Shown one piece after another: positions 13,971 through 21,898 of a stretch of 64,000 nt of DNA. The position numbers and the translations under genes were made by a program. The DNA comes from Nevskia sp. (GTDB lineage: Bacteria > Pseudomonadota > Gammaproteobacteria > Nevskiales > Nevskiaceae): the NCBI GenBank assembly GCA_021732745.1, contig JAKFUK010000002.1, forward strand, positions 1 through 64,000, given 5' to 3'. Each line of letters begins with the position of its first letter. Position 1 is the stretch's first letter. The notes below the pieces were generated by a model. That model did no database searches and was not told the DNA's origin. It saw nothing but the letters and a program-made list of their open reading frames with translations.

Positions 13971-14680
13971 GCTTCATCGCTGTATTTCTAGCTGAGCATT
14001 TGGGCAAGCGCGTCGGCGCAAGCCTGGCCGCTCTCATGCCCGTACTGCTGATCGTGGCCGCTGCCGCGATGCTGTTTCTCGGTGGCAATGCCAGCGGCAG
14101 GGCCGAAGCCAAAGCGGGCTACGACGCGGCCATTGCCGCAAAAGAACTCGGCAACGAGCGAGCCCTGTCGCAGCAGCGCGCTGACGCCCTTGCCGATCTC
14201 GAAGCGGCCGTCGCCCTGGGCGAGCGCCTGCAAGCCGAAATCGACGCGCTATCTGAACGCCGTGAGCAAGCCGTTCGCACTATCGTCAAGAGGATTCCGC
14301 ATGTCACGACCGTCTACCTGCCGGCCCCTGGGGCCGAGCCTGTTGCTTTGCCTGCTTGCCCTTTTACCGTTGGCTATCAGCGGTTGTGGAATGCAGCCCT
14401 CACGCTCGATCGCCTGCGACCCGATCCCGATGCCCCGGCCGCCGGAATGGATGCTGCGGCCGAGCCCGCCGCCGATTCTGCTGCTGCCGGAGCCGACCAC
14501 ACCGCCGGAGCCGACCCCGGCAGCGCCGCCGATTCCGCACTCCAGATCGCCGCCGGGCTGACACCCGCCGCCATCCTTGAAAACCACACGCTCAATGCCG
14601 AGCGATGCGCTGGCATTGAGGTGAGCCGCCGGGCGTTGCTCGCATGGCATCGAGAGCAAAAGGTCGCTGCCGCCCCATGA
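13967..14680 (+). CDS. Inner-membrane spanin (Rz-like)
   Basis: 237 residues. One N-terminal membrane helix (about 18-40) is followed by a long predicted coiled coil (about 48-105, AIAAKELGNERALSQQRADA). The C-terminal part is Ala/Asp/Pro rich, longer than classical Rz. The o-spanin gene lies completely inside it in the +1 frame, as in lambda-type Rz/Rz1 pairs. The two proteins together disrupt the outer membrane at the end of lysis. Confidence 0.82.
   Translation: MSFIAVFLAEHLGKRVGASLAALMPVLLIVAAAAMLFLGGNASGRAEAKAGYDAAIAAKELGNERALSQQRADALADLEAAVALGERLQAEIDALSERREQAVRTIVKRIPHVTTVYLPAPGAEPVALPACPFTVGYQRLWNAALTLDRLRPDPDAPAAGMDAAAEPAADSAAAGADHTAGADPGSAADSALQIAAGLTPAAILENHTLNAERCAGIEVSRRALLAWHREQKVAAAP
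14301..14561 (+). CDS. Outer-membrane spanin lipoprotein (Rz1-like), nested in the i-spanin gene
   Basis: 86 residues in the +1 frame. A signal peptide with lipobox ISGC (LLALLPLAISGC) precedes a short, very proline-rich mature region (PPEWMLRPSPPPILLLPEP), the hallmark of Rz1-type lipoproteins. Fully nested genes of this sort are well known for phage spanins. Confidence 0.85.
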   Translation: MSRPSTCRPLGPSLLLCLLALLPLAISGCGMQPSRSIACDPIPMPRPPEWMLRPSPPPILLLPEPTTPPEPTPAAPPIPHSRSPPG

Positions 14681-15036
14681 GCCTGCTGCCGATCAAGCAC
14701 GATTTCGGCACCCTGACGCGCGGTGACACCACGGACGCCCGTGGTTTCACCATCGATATCGACGGAGCCCCGGCAATATGGGGCGACGGTGCCAGCGCGT
14801 TCTGCCAGGCGCGCGATATCCAGACCGGCGACCTCGTTGTGGAGTGGTCCACCGCTGCCGGCACGTTGCTGCTGGCCGATGGGGCGGTGCTGCTCAACGA
14901 GCTGCCGCCCGCCACGACGCGCGATCTGCCCGTGACCCGTTGCACTTGCGAGTTGGAAATCACCTACGGCGATGGCCGGGTGAAAACCTGGCTGCGCGGG
15001 CCGCTACTGATTGAAGCCGACATCGCCAAGCAATGA
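14677..15036 (+). CDS. Small predicted beta-sandwich virion-accessory protein
   Basis: 119 residues, beta-rich, with a DGAPAIWGDGASAFCQARD and TWLRGPLLIEADI pattern seen in small phage proteins encoded next to tail-fibre genes. It overlaps the spanin gene and the next gene by four bases. A structural role near the adsorption apparatus is inferred. Confidence 0.55.
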   Translation: MSLLPIKHDFGTLTRGDTTDARGFTIDIDGAPAIWGDGASAFCQARDIQTGDLVVEWSTAAGTLLLADGAVLLNELPPATTRDLPVTRCTCELEITYGDGRVKTWLRGPLLIEADIAKQ

Positions 15037-15548
15037 CCGCACCGATCAATCTCAACAGCGCAACGCAGGTGTCGGTGCTGCCGGAGCGCTTTCACGCGGT
15101 GCTGCAGGGCCTTTCGGCGTACCAGATCGCGCTGCGCAATGGCTTTGCGGGCAGCGAGGCGGAGTGGCTGGAATCGCTGGCCAACGGCGGGGCGCTCCCG
15201 GCGAACCTGATCCAGCTCACGGCCGGAGCGGCACTGAGCGGCCATCGCGCTATACGCCTCGCCACCAGCACCAGCGTGCTCTACGCCAGCGCCAACGAGC
15301 CGGAGGATGCCGCCACCGTGTTCGGGATCAGTGTCGCAGCGGCCGCGTCAGGCGCGCCGATCGTGATCCGGACCGGCGGCATCGAAACATTTTCCGGTTG
15401 GGCCTTTACGCCGGGCGATCCCGTGTTTGTGGGCGTCAATGGCCTGCTCACGCAGACGCCGCCGACCACGGGCGCTGAAATTCAAATCGGGGTGGCGATC
15501 GCCGCCACCACGCTGTTGGTTCGTATCGGTACCCCCTTCTACCTCTGA
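15033..15548 (+). CDS. Tail-fibre-associated protein
   Basis: 171 residues. Residues about 28-50 (SAYQIALRNGFAGSEAEWLE) are the short repeat often found in phage tail fibres. The C-terminal half (PVFVGVNGLLTQTPPT then IQIGVAIAATTLLVRIG) resembles capsid-fibre or decoration modules. Likely part of the virion adsorption structure; exact role unknown. Confidence 0.65.
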   Translation: MTAPINLNSATQVSVLPERFHAVLQGLSAYQIALRNGFAGSEAEWLESLANGGALPANLIQLTAGAALSGHRAIRLATSTSVLYASANEPEDAATVFGISVAAAASGAPIVIRTGGIETFSGWAFTPGDPVFVGVNGLLTQTPPTTGAEIQIGVAIAATTLLVRIGTPFYL

Positions 15549-15557
15549 GGATTTTCA

Positions 15558-16067
15558 ATGGCTGCCAAGAGTTTTTATCGCCGCGTCGCCGGCAAATGGA
15601 CCCAGATTTTCGGAATCGTGGTTTCTGCCGGTGCTGCCAACGACGGCGACATCCCTGCGCTGGATGCGACGGGCCGTCTCGACGGCTCGGTCATGCCGGT
15701 GGGGCTGGGTGCCGATACCGCGTCCATCCTCGCCAGCGAAGCGCTCGCGGCTGGCGATCTCGTCAACGTGTACACGAACGCCGGTGCGGCCAACGTCCGC
15801 AAGGCGGATGCGTCCACGCCGGGCAAGGAAGCCAACGGCTTCGTGCTGGCCGCTGTCTCCAACGGCGCGAACGCCACCGTGTATTTCGAGGGCACCAACA
15901 CGCAGCGCGGCGGCCTGACGCCAGGTTCCCGCTATTACCTCGCGGCCACGGCCGGCAGCATCACGGCCACCCCGATCACCACCGTGGGCCAGGTGGACCA
16001 GTTCGTGGGCACGGCAGTCAGCGCCACGGCGCTGTCGTTTGAGCCGGATGACGGGGTGAATCTGTAA
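15558..16067 (+). CDS. Virion protein with DUF2190-like/tail-fibre features
   Basis: 169 residues. It begins with a short basic segment, then LDATGRLDGSVMPVGLG, a motif typical of phage fibre shaft-to-head regions. The remainder (AAGDLVNVYTNAGAANVRKA, GLTPGSRYYLAATAG) resembles small beta-barrel decoration domains. Separated from its neighbour by nine bases with AGGA. Confidence 0.65.
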   Translation: MAAKSFYRRVAGKWTQIFGIVVSAGAANDGDIPALDATGRLDGSVMPVGLGADTASILASEALAAGDLVNVYTNAGAANVRKADASTPGKEANGFVLAAVSNGANATVYFEGTNTQRGGLTPGSRYYLAATAGSITATPITTVGQVDQFVGTAVSATALSFEPDDGVNL

Positions 16068-16489
16068 TGGCCACCCGCAGGCCGCTGGTCCGCCTCGAGG
16101 GCAAAAGCGCTGCCATGCCCGCTGGCGACCGGCTGCCTGCGGATTGTCTGCCCGTTGCAGCCATGTACGACGCTGGCAACAGCGGAGCCGCCATCACCAT
16201 CGACGGCCTGAACGGGGCGAATCAGACGGTGCTGCTGACGGCGGCAACGGTCATCATCACCATCGTCAATCTCGCGCAGGTGGGCCGTCTTCGGCTGGTA
16301 CGGCGGCAAGACAGCACCGGCGGCCGGGCGGCGAGTTACGTCATTTCCGGCCGGACACTGCTTTACCAGGGCGGCACCGCTCCGCTTTCGAGCACCGCCC
16401 CTAACGCGCGCGATGTTCATGTGCTCACGGATGACGCGGTGTCGGGGGTCGTTGATGTTGATGCTGGTGTGGGATACGCCGCGCCGTGA
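16067..16489 (+). CDS. Predicted beta-rich virion-associated protein
   Basis: 140 residues, no known motif. It is tightly packed (one-base and four-base overlaps with neighbours), which places it in the fibre-like block. Predicted beta strands dominate (TVLLTAATVIITIVNLAQVG). Confidence 0.5.
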   Translation: MATRRPLVRLEGKSAAMPAGDRLPADCLPVAAMYDAGNSGAAITIDGLNGANQTVLLTAATVIITIVNLAQVGRLRLVRRQDSTGGRAASYVISGRTLLYQGGTAPLSSTAPNARDVHVLTDDAVSGVVDVDAGVGYAAP

Positions 16490-17274
16490 GTCGTCAATAT
16501 GGGGCGGGAAACAACAAGTACATAGCGCGGAATAACGCGCTGACGCTACCGACGCCTTTGAAATTGACGGATATCGCATGGATCCGCTTGGATTCTGACG
16601 TTCAAGAGAATTCAAGAGCGGGCGCGCTAACCGCTTTCACGCAAGGAGCGGACAGCGGCGGCTTCGCCTACATTTCTAACGAGGCGTTCATCGACGACGG
16701 CTCGTTTACCCAAAATGCTCTGTACACCCAACTCGAAACAGTGTTCGGAGGGTTTGAACGCCTGTGGGACGGCGGCAACGGGACGCAATATGCACGCCCA
16801 AACGACTGTTTTGACCAGTCTGCGGGTTGGACTTGCTTGGCGTATGTGATCGACCACACTACAACGCCGTTGCGAATGGATCTCTACTCCCGCCAAGGAA
16901 ACCAAATACTCAAAACCGTTTGCGACCTGCCTGAGCCGATTCAAACAAATCTGGATAGCTATTCGGTCGGGGCTTTTCTTGGTTTTCCGGGAGGCGCGCT
17001 GCCAGGCAAAGTCGGCCCTCGGTACACCTGGTTCGATGCTCTCAGCGAGGCTGAGATCATCGCGCAAATGAATCAGATCGCGCCCGTTCGACAGTCGCAT
17101 CTCGAACATTTCAGCCCCGGTTTGGACTCTCCGGTTTTGAAAAACTACGCGCCGGGGAAGTCTGATTTCACTGGATGGAGCGGCGCTGGAACGCCAGAAG
17201 CGGACGTTTCTGAAATCACGGTTTCACCGTCAAACCCGCCACTCTCCTGGACCCGATCCGGGGGGCTGCTGTGA
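16486..17274 (+). CDS. Putative receptor-binding or tail-fibre protein, compositionally distinct
   Basis: 262 residues from GTG 16486. Base composition is visibly more AT-rich than neighbouring genes, suggesting transfer as a separate module. The region YISNEAFIDDGSF to LRMDLYSRQGNQILKTVCD has the look of a lectin/LamG-like jelly roll, fitting a host-recognition domain (inference). It lies between the lysis and terminase genes, not at the tail-gene end. Confidence 0.5.
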   Translation: MSRQYGAGNNKYIARNNALTLPTPLKLTDIAWIRLDSDVQENSRAGALTAFTQGADSGGFAYISNEAFIDDGSFTQNALYTQLETVFGGFERLWDGGNGTQYARPNDCFDQSAGWTCLAYVIDHTTTPLRMDLYSRQGNQILKTVCDLPEPIQTNLDSYSVGAFLGFPGGALPGKVGPRYTWFDALSEAEIIAQMNQIAPVRQSHLEHFSPGLDSPVLKNYAPGKSDFTGWSGAGTPEADVSEITVSPSNPPLSWTRSGGLL

Positions 17275-17513
17275 CCGACATCGTCGACATCGCCAATGAC
17301 CTCGCCCAGCGCGAACGCGATGACGCGCTGGCGGCCCATCATGCACGGCGGCCAGCACAAGCCAGCGGCTCATCACGCGGCCGCTGTTGCGTGGATTGCG
17401 GGCGCGCCATTCCGGCCAAACGCCTTGAGGCCAACCCGGCCGCCACGCGCTGCATCGACCATGCGCGCGCGCAGGAAACCCGCCTTAAAACTACCTTTGG
17501 AGCGCGCCCTTGA
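17271..17513 (+). CDS. TraR/DksA-type zinc-finger phage protein
   Basis: 80 residues, GTG start overlapping the upstream stop. The zinc-finger segment CVDCGRAIPAKRLEANPAA, then TRCIDHA, follows the DksA/TraR pattern C-x2-C-x17-C-x2-H, with His in place of the last Cys. Phage TraR-like proteins bind RNA polymerase through the secondary channel and alter promoter choice. Confidence 0.82.
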   Translation: MTDIVDIANDLAQRERDDALAAHHARRPAQASGSSRGRCCVDCGRAIPAKRLEANPAATRCIDHARAQETRLKTTFGARP

Positions 17514-17905
17514 ACTGGCTGGAAATCATCAAGCTGGCGTTCACCGCGCTCACCTTTCTGCTCAGTCTCACCAGCCTGATCGTCGCCGCGTTGATCCGCA
17601 GAGACTCTGCCGCCAAAGCTGCGCTGCGCACGGTTCAGCTCGAGTTGGCGTCCAGGATCGACGTCAACCAGACCCGGCAAGACAGCCAGCTCGCCGGCAT
17701 GACAACACGCTTCGACGGCCTCAGCTTGCAGGTGTCGCAAATGGCGGAGGCGATCAAGCATGTGCCCACGCATCACGACATGACCGCGCTGCGCGAGGCC
17801 ATGACCAGCCTGAGCAATGTGGTGGCCGAGCTGAAAGGAAGCCAGGACGCGAACACCCGCATGGTGGAGCGCATGAACCAGTATCTGATGGAGCGCGGAA
17901 CGTGA
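17510..17905 (+). CDS. DUF2730 family membrane protein
   Basis: 131 residues, TTG start in a TTGA overlap. One N-terminal membrane helix (LAFTALTFLLSLTSLIVAAL) is followed by a long coiled coil. This topology and its place before the terminase genes are typical of DUF2730 in Mu-like phages; role unknown. Confidence 0.8.
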   Translation: MNWLEIIKLAFTALTFLLSLTSLIVAALIRRDSAAKAALRTVQLELASRIDVNQTRQDSQLAGMTTRFDGLSLQVSQMAEAIKHVPTHHDMTALREAMTSLSNVVAELKGSQDANTRMVERMNQYLMERGT

Positions 17906-18204
17906 AAAAGAGCTATCAGCAACTGGTGGCTGAAGAGGCACGGCTGGTGGTGCTGCGGGTGCTCGCCGAAGCGCCCGCTTACGAAGCCAACAGCAGCACC
18001 CTGCAGATGATCCTGCCGGAGTACGCGCTGAACCTCAGCCGCGATCAGCTCCACACCGAACTGGCATGGCTTGCCGAACAAGGGCTGGTGAGCACCCGCG
18101 CGATCGCCACGGTGGTGATCGCCACCATCACCGCGCGCGGCCTGGACGTAGCCCACGCGCGCGCGCAGGTGCCCGGCGTGAAGCGGCCGGGGCCACCCGC
18201 GTGA
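17902..18204 (+). CDS. VpaChn25_0724-like phage protein (winged-helix type)
   Basis: 100 residues from GTG 17902. The body (LVVLRVLAEAPAYEANSSTL, then LHTELAWLAEQGLVSTR) has a winged-helix appearance and matches the small protein always found before the Mu-type small terminase gene. Possible regulator or packaging accessory. Confidence 0.75.
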   Translation: MKKSYQQLVAEEARLVVLRVLAEAPAYEANSSTLQMILPEYALNLSRDQLHTELAWLAEQGLVSTRAIATVVIATITARGLDVAHARAQVPGVKRPGPPA

Positions 18205-18758
18205 GCCGGAAAAGCTCCATCTCCAAGCTGCCGCTGCCGGTTCGCAAGGCGATTGACGATGCTCTGAAAGCCGGCCGCTTCACGCTGGACGAGATCGTGG
18301 CGTCGATCAAGGGCGAATTCGGCGTGGCGCTTGCGCCCAGCCGCTCGGCCCTGGGCCGCTATTCGGAGCGCTTCGAGGAAGTGGGCAAGCGCATGCGTCA
18401 ATCGCGCGAGGTGGCGCAGGTATGGGCGGACCGCCTCGGCAACGAGCCATCGGGCGATATCGGCAAGCTGGTCATGGAACTGCTGCGAACGCTGGCGTTC
18501 GATGCCACGCTCGCCATGAGCGAGCCGGGTGAAGACGGCGGCGCGGTGGTGGTGGACCCGAAAGCGCTGAACTCGCTGGCGCTGGCGATTCACCGGCTGG
18601 AGACCGCCGGGCGGCACAACATCGAGCGCGAAGAAAAGATGCGCAAGGCCGCGTTTGAAGCCGCTGCCGAGGCCGCTGTGAAGGCAGTGAAGAAGAAGGG
18701 CATCAGCGCCACCACCAGCGAAAGCATCCGCCGCGAAATTCTGGGGATCGGCGCGTGA
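18201..18758 (+). CDS. DUF3486 family, Mu gp27-like small terminase subunit
   Basis: 185 residues from GTG 18201, overlapping neighbours by four bases on both sides. The N-terminal helix-turn-helix (LPLPVRKAIDDALKAGRFTLDE) and the central helices fit the DUF3486 family, regarded as the small terminase of Mu-like phages. It would recognise the phage end and recruit the large subunit for headful packaging. Confidence 0.87.
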   Translation: MSRKSSISKLPLPVRKAIDDALKAGRFTLDEIVASIKGEFGVALAPSRSALGRYSERFEEVGKRMRQSREVAQVWADRLGNEPSGDIGKLVMELLRTLAFDATLAMSEPGEDGGAVVVDPKALNSLALAIHRLETAGRHNIEREEKMRKAAFEAAAEAAVKAVKKKGISATTSESIRREILGIGA

Positions 18759-20245
18759 GCCAGGCCGCGCCTGCCGCCCTGCTCGGCTATCAGCAGCGCT
18801 GGCTGGATGAAGCGGCCGATGTCGCACTCTGGGAGAAATCCCGCCGCGTCGGCGCAAGCTGGTGCGACGCCGCCGACAGCGTGCTGTTCGCCGCTACGGA
18901 AGGCGGCCAGGACGCCATGTACATCGGCTATTCCGAAGACATGACCCGGGAGTACATCGACGACTGCGCCATGTGGGCGCGGGCATTCAACAGCGCCGCC
19001 GGGGCCGTTGAAGATTGCCTGTTCGAGGAAACCGGCGAGCGCGGGGAAGCCAAGGCGATCAAGGCGTTCCGCATTGATTTCGGCAGCGGCAACAAGATTC
19101 TGGCGCTGTCGTCCCGGCCGCGTTCGATTCGCGGCAAGCAGGGCAAGATCACGATCGACGAAGCGGCGTTCCATGACGATCTGCCGGGCTTGATGAAAGC
19201 CGCGCTCGCCATGCTGATCTGGGGCGGCAAAGTGCGCCTGGTGTCCAGCCACAACGGCGAGGCCAACTATTTCAACGAGCTGGTGCTCAACGTGCGTGCC
19301 GGCCGCCTGCCTTACGCCCTGCACCGCACCACGATCGAAGACGCGCTGGCGGATGGCCTTTATCAGCGGGTGTGCCTCAAGACCGGCAAGCCCTGGAGTG
19401 CTGAAGCCCAGGCCGAATGGCGTGCGGACCTGTTCGCGCGCTACAGGGCCAATCTGGATGAAGAACTGCTGTGCATTCCCAGCGCCGGCACCGGCATCTG
19501 GCTGACCCGCGCCCTGGTCGAAGCGCGGATGCGCAGCGAGTACCGGGTGATCCGATATTCCGCGCCCAAGGGCATGGCGCTGTGGCCTGAGCATCTGATC
19601 GATGCGGAGATCGCCGACTGGTGCCGGGCCGAACTGGATCCGGAACTGCGCAAGCTGGACCCGCTGAAGCGCAGCGCGTTTGGTCAGGATTTCGGCCGGC
19701 ATGTGGACTTAAGCGTGATCGCGCCGATGCAGATCGCCGCGACGCTGGCTCGGCATGTGCCGTTCCTGGTGGAGCTTTCCAACGTGCCGTATCGCGCCCA
19801 GAAAAGCATCCTGCTGTATATCGCCCGGCGGCTGCCGCGTTTCTCGGCGGGCAAGCTCGATGCCGGCGGCAATGGCGATTATCTGGCGGAAGAACTGCAA
19901 CGCGAGTTCGGCGAGGCCGTGATCGAGAAAGTGCATTTCACCGAAGCCTGGTACCGCGAAAACACGGCACCGCTCAAGGCCGATCTGGAAGACGGCCTGA
20001 TGCTGATTCCGAAGGATGACGAAGTGGCCGGCGACTTGACCGCCTTTCGCATGATGCGTGGCGTGCCGCGCGTGCCCGATCTGCGCGTGACTGCGGAAGG
20101 CGGGGGCAAGCGTCACGGCGACGCCGGCATCGCCATGCTGCTGGCCCACGCCGCCAGCCGCGCCGATTACTGCCCCATCGAATATGAAAGCGACGGCGAA
20201 CCGCGCGGTGCCTTCAACACAGGCGATTACTTCCGGAGCATGTGA
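18755..20245 (+). CDS. Terminase large subunit, Mu gp28-like
   Basis: 496 residues. The ATPase region has EKSRRVGASW as Walker A-like segment (about 27-36) and KITIDEAAF as Walker B (about 131-139). The C-terminal nuclease domain includes GQDFGRHVDLSVI and LDAGGNGDYLAEEL, providing acidic metal ligands. It powers DNA translocation into the prohead and cuts host-joined phage DNA. Confidence 0.93.
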   Translation: MSQAAPAALLGYQQRWLDEAADVALWEKSRRVGASWCDAADSVLFAATEGGQDAMYIGYSEDMTREYIDDCAMWARAFNSAAGAVEDCLFEETGERGEAKAIKAFRIDFGSGNKILALSSRPRSIRGKQGKITIDEAAFHDDLPGLMKAALAMLIWGGKVRLVSSHNGEANYFNELVLNVRAGRLPYALHRTTIEDALADGLYQRVCLKTGKPWSAEAQAEWRADLFARYRANLDEELLCIPSAGTGIWLTRALVEARMRSEYRVIRYSAPKGMALWPEHLIDAEIADWCRAELDPELRKLDPLKRSAFGQDFGRHVDLSVIAPMQIAATLARHVPFLVELSNVPYRAQKSILLYIARRLPRFSAGKLDAGGNGDYLAEELQREFGEAVIEKVHFTEAWYRENTAPLKADLEDGLMLIPKDDEVAGDLTAFRMMRGVPRVPDLRVTAEGGGKRHGDAGIAMLLAHAASRADYCPIEYESDGEPRGAFNTGDYFRSM

Positions 20246-21756
20246 TGGAACTCGCTGAAACCGTCTCAAAGACGCCCTCAAGCCCGCCATTGGGGGAGTC
20301 GGCACCGATCGCGCGCGACCCATTCGTTGCGCAGTTCGACAATCTGATCCGGGCCGATGACGACACCCTGCTCACCCGGGGTGGCGGCAAGGGCCTGCGG
20401 ATCTACGACGAGCTCGAGCGCGACCCGCACTGCTATGCCGTGCTGCAAAAACGCAAGCTGGCGCTGATTTCCCGTGAGTGGACCCTTGAGCCCGGCGGTA
20501 CCAGCCGCGCCGACAAGACCGCCGCCGCGATCTGCGACGAGCAATTGCGCGCGCTGCCGTTCGATCTCATCTGTCTGAACCTGCTGGATGCCACCCTCAA
20601 GGGATACGCGGTAGGCGAAATCCTGTGGGCCAACCGCGCCGGCACGGTGGCCGTCGACGTGCTGGCGCGTGCCCAGCGCCGTTTCGTGTTCGGCCGGGAC
20701 TACCGGCCGCGCCTGCTCACGGCGCAAAGCCTGAACGACGGCGAGGAACTGCCGGAGCGCAAGTTCATCATCCATCGCTTCGGCTCGAAAGACGGCAACC
20801 CCTACGGCCTGGGCCTGGGCACGCGGCTGTTCTGGCCGGTGTTTTTCAAGCGCCAGGGTTTGCAGTTCTGGCTGACCTTTGCCGACAAGTTCGGCAACCC
20901 CACGCTGTGGGGGCAGTACCCTCCCGGGGCATCGCCAGCCGACAAGAACACCCTGCGCTCGGCGCTGCGGGCGGTCAGCAGCGAGGCCAACATTTCAACG
21001 CCCGTCGGCATGGACATCAAGCTGCTCGAGGCGCAGCGCAGCGGCACGGTCACCACCTATGAAAGCCTGCTGCGCTACATGGATGAGGAAATCAGCAAGG
21101 CGGTGCTTGGCGAAACCATGACCACCAGCGGTGCCGGTGGCGGTGGCGGCATGGGTTCCAACCAGGCCAGCGTGCAGAACGAAGTGCGGCTGGAAATCAC
21201 CAAGGCCGATGCTGATCTGCTGGCCACCACGCTGCGCAGCACGCTGCTGGAGTGGATCACCTTCTACAACCGGCCGGGTGCGGCGACCCCGGTCCTGAAA
21301 TGGGATTTCAGCGAGCCGGAGGATCTGAAAGCCCGCGCCGAGCGCGACCAGATCATCGTGGCGATCGGCTACGAGCCCACCCCGCAGTACATCAAGGACA
21401 CCTATGGCGACGGCTTCGTCAAGAAAGTGGTGCCGCCGCCCGCTGGCATGGCGGCGGGTTTGCAGATCGCCGGGCCGCTCACGCCGGCCGATCTGGCCGA
21501 GCCCGGCCGGAGCGCGCCGCGCAGGAATGCCGGGGATCAGGTGGCAGACGCGCTCGAGCCGTTCGCGGCCGCGATCACCGCCCAGATTGCTGATCCGGTG
21601 AAACGCCTGGTCGACAGCGCGGCCGATTTTGCCGAAGTCCTGGCCGGCATCGATCGCCTGGCGGCCAATCTGGACGCCACACAGCACGCGAGCCTGCTCC
21701 GGGATGCCATTGCACTCACGCATTTGCGTGCTCGGGCGGATGTCCGCGCCGAATGA
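20245..21756 (+). CDS. Portal protein, DUF935/Mu gp29-like
   Basis: 503 residues from ATG 20245 (GTG 20242 is the in-frame alternative). Typical DUF935 segments are LRIYDELERDPHCYAVLQKR, KFIIHRFGSKDGNPYGLGLG and a glycine-rich loop GAGGGGGMGS before the clip region. The portal ring is the DNA gate of the capsid. It overlaps the large terminase stop by one base. Confidence 0.93.
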   Translation: MELAETVSKTPSSPPLGESAPIARDPFVAQFDNLIRADDDTLLTRGGGKGLRIYDELERDPHCYAVLQKRKLALISREWTLEPGGTSRADKTAAAICDEQLRALPFDLICLNLLDATLKGYAVGEILWANRAGTVAVDVLARAQRRFVFGRDYRPRLLTAQSLNDGEELPERKFIIHRFGSKDGNPYGLGLGTRLFWPVFFKRQGLQFWLTFADKFGNPTLWGQYPPGASPADKNTLRSALRAVSSEANISTPVGMDIKLLEAQRSGTVTTYESLLRYMDEEISKAVLGETMTTSGAGGGGGMGSNQASVQNEVRLEITKADADLLATTLRSTLLEWITFYNRPGAATPVLKWDFSEPEDLKARAERDQIIVAIGYEPTPQYIKDTYGDGFVKKVVPPPAGMAAGLQIAGPLTPADLAEPGRSAPRRNAGDQVADALEPFAAAITAQIADPVKRLVDSAADFAEVLAGIDRLAANLDATQHASLLRDAIALTHLRARADVRAE

Positions 21757-21896
21757 GCGGCGCAAATACCTTTAGAAGGCCTTTAGACGGCGACGTGAGC
21801 GATTTTCGCCGCCCGGGCCTTATCCGAGTGGCAGGGCGCGCAGGCCGCGCGCAGCGGGGCCGGTTTTCCGGCCTGTGCCCAGCCGGCGAAATCTGA
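21753..21896 (+). CDS. Possible 47-residue ORF between portal and MuF
   Basis: This basic, Gly/Arg-rich frame starts in an ATGA overlap with the portal stop and ends two bases before the GTG start of the MuF gene, filling the gap. It could be a small gene or a coupling leader. Only position supports it. Confidence 0.35.
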   Translation: MSGANTFRRPLDGDVSDFRRPGLIRVAGRAGRAQRGRFSGLCPAGEI

Positions 21897-21898
21897 CC

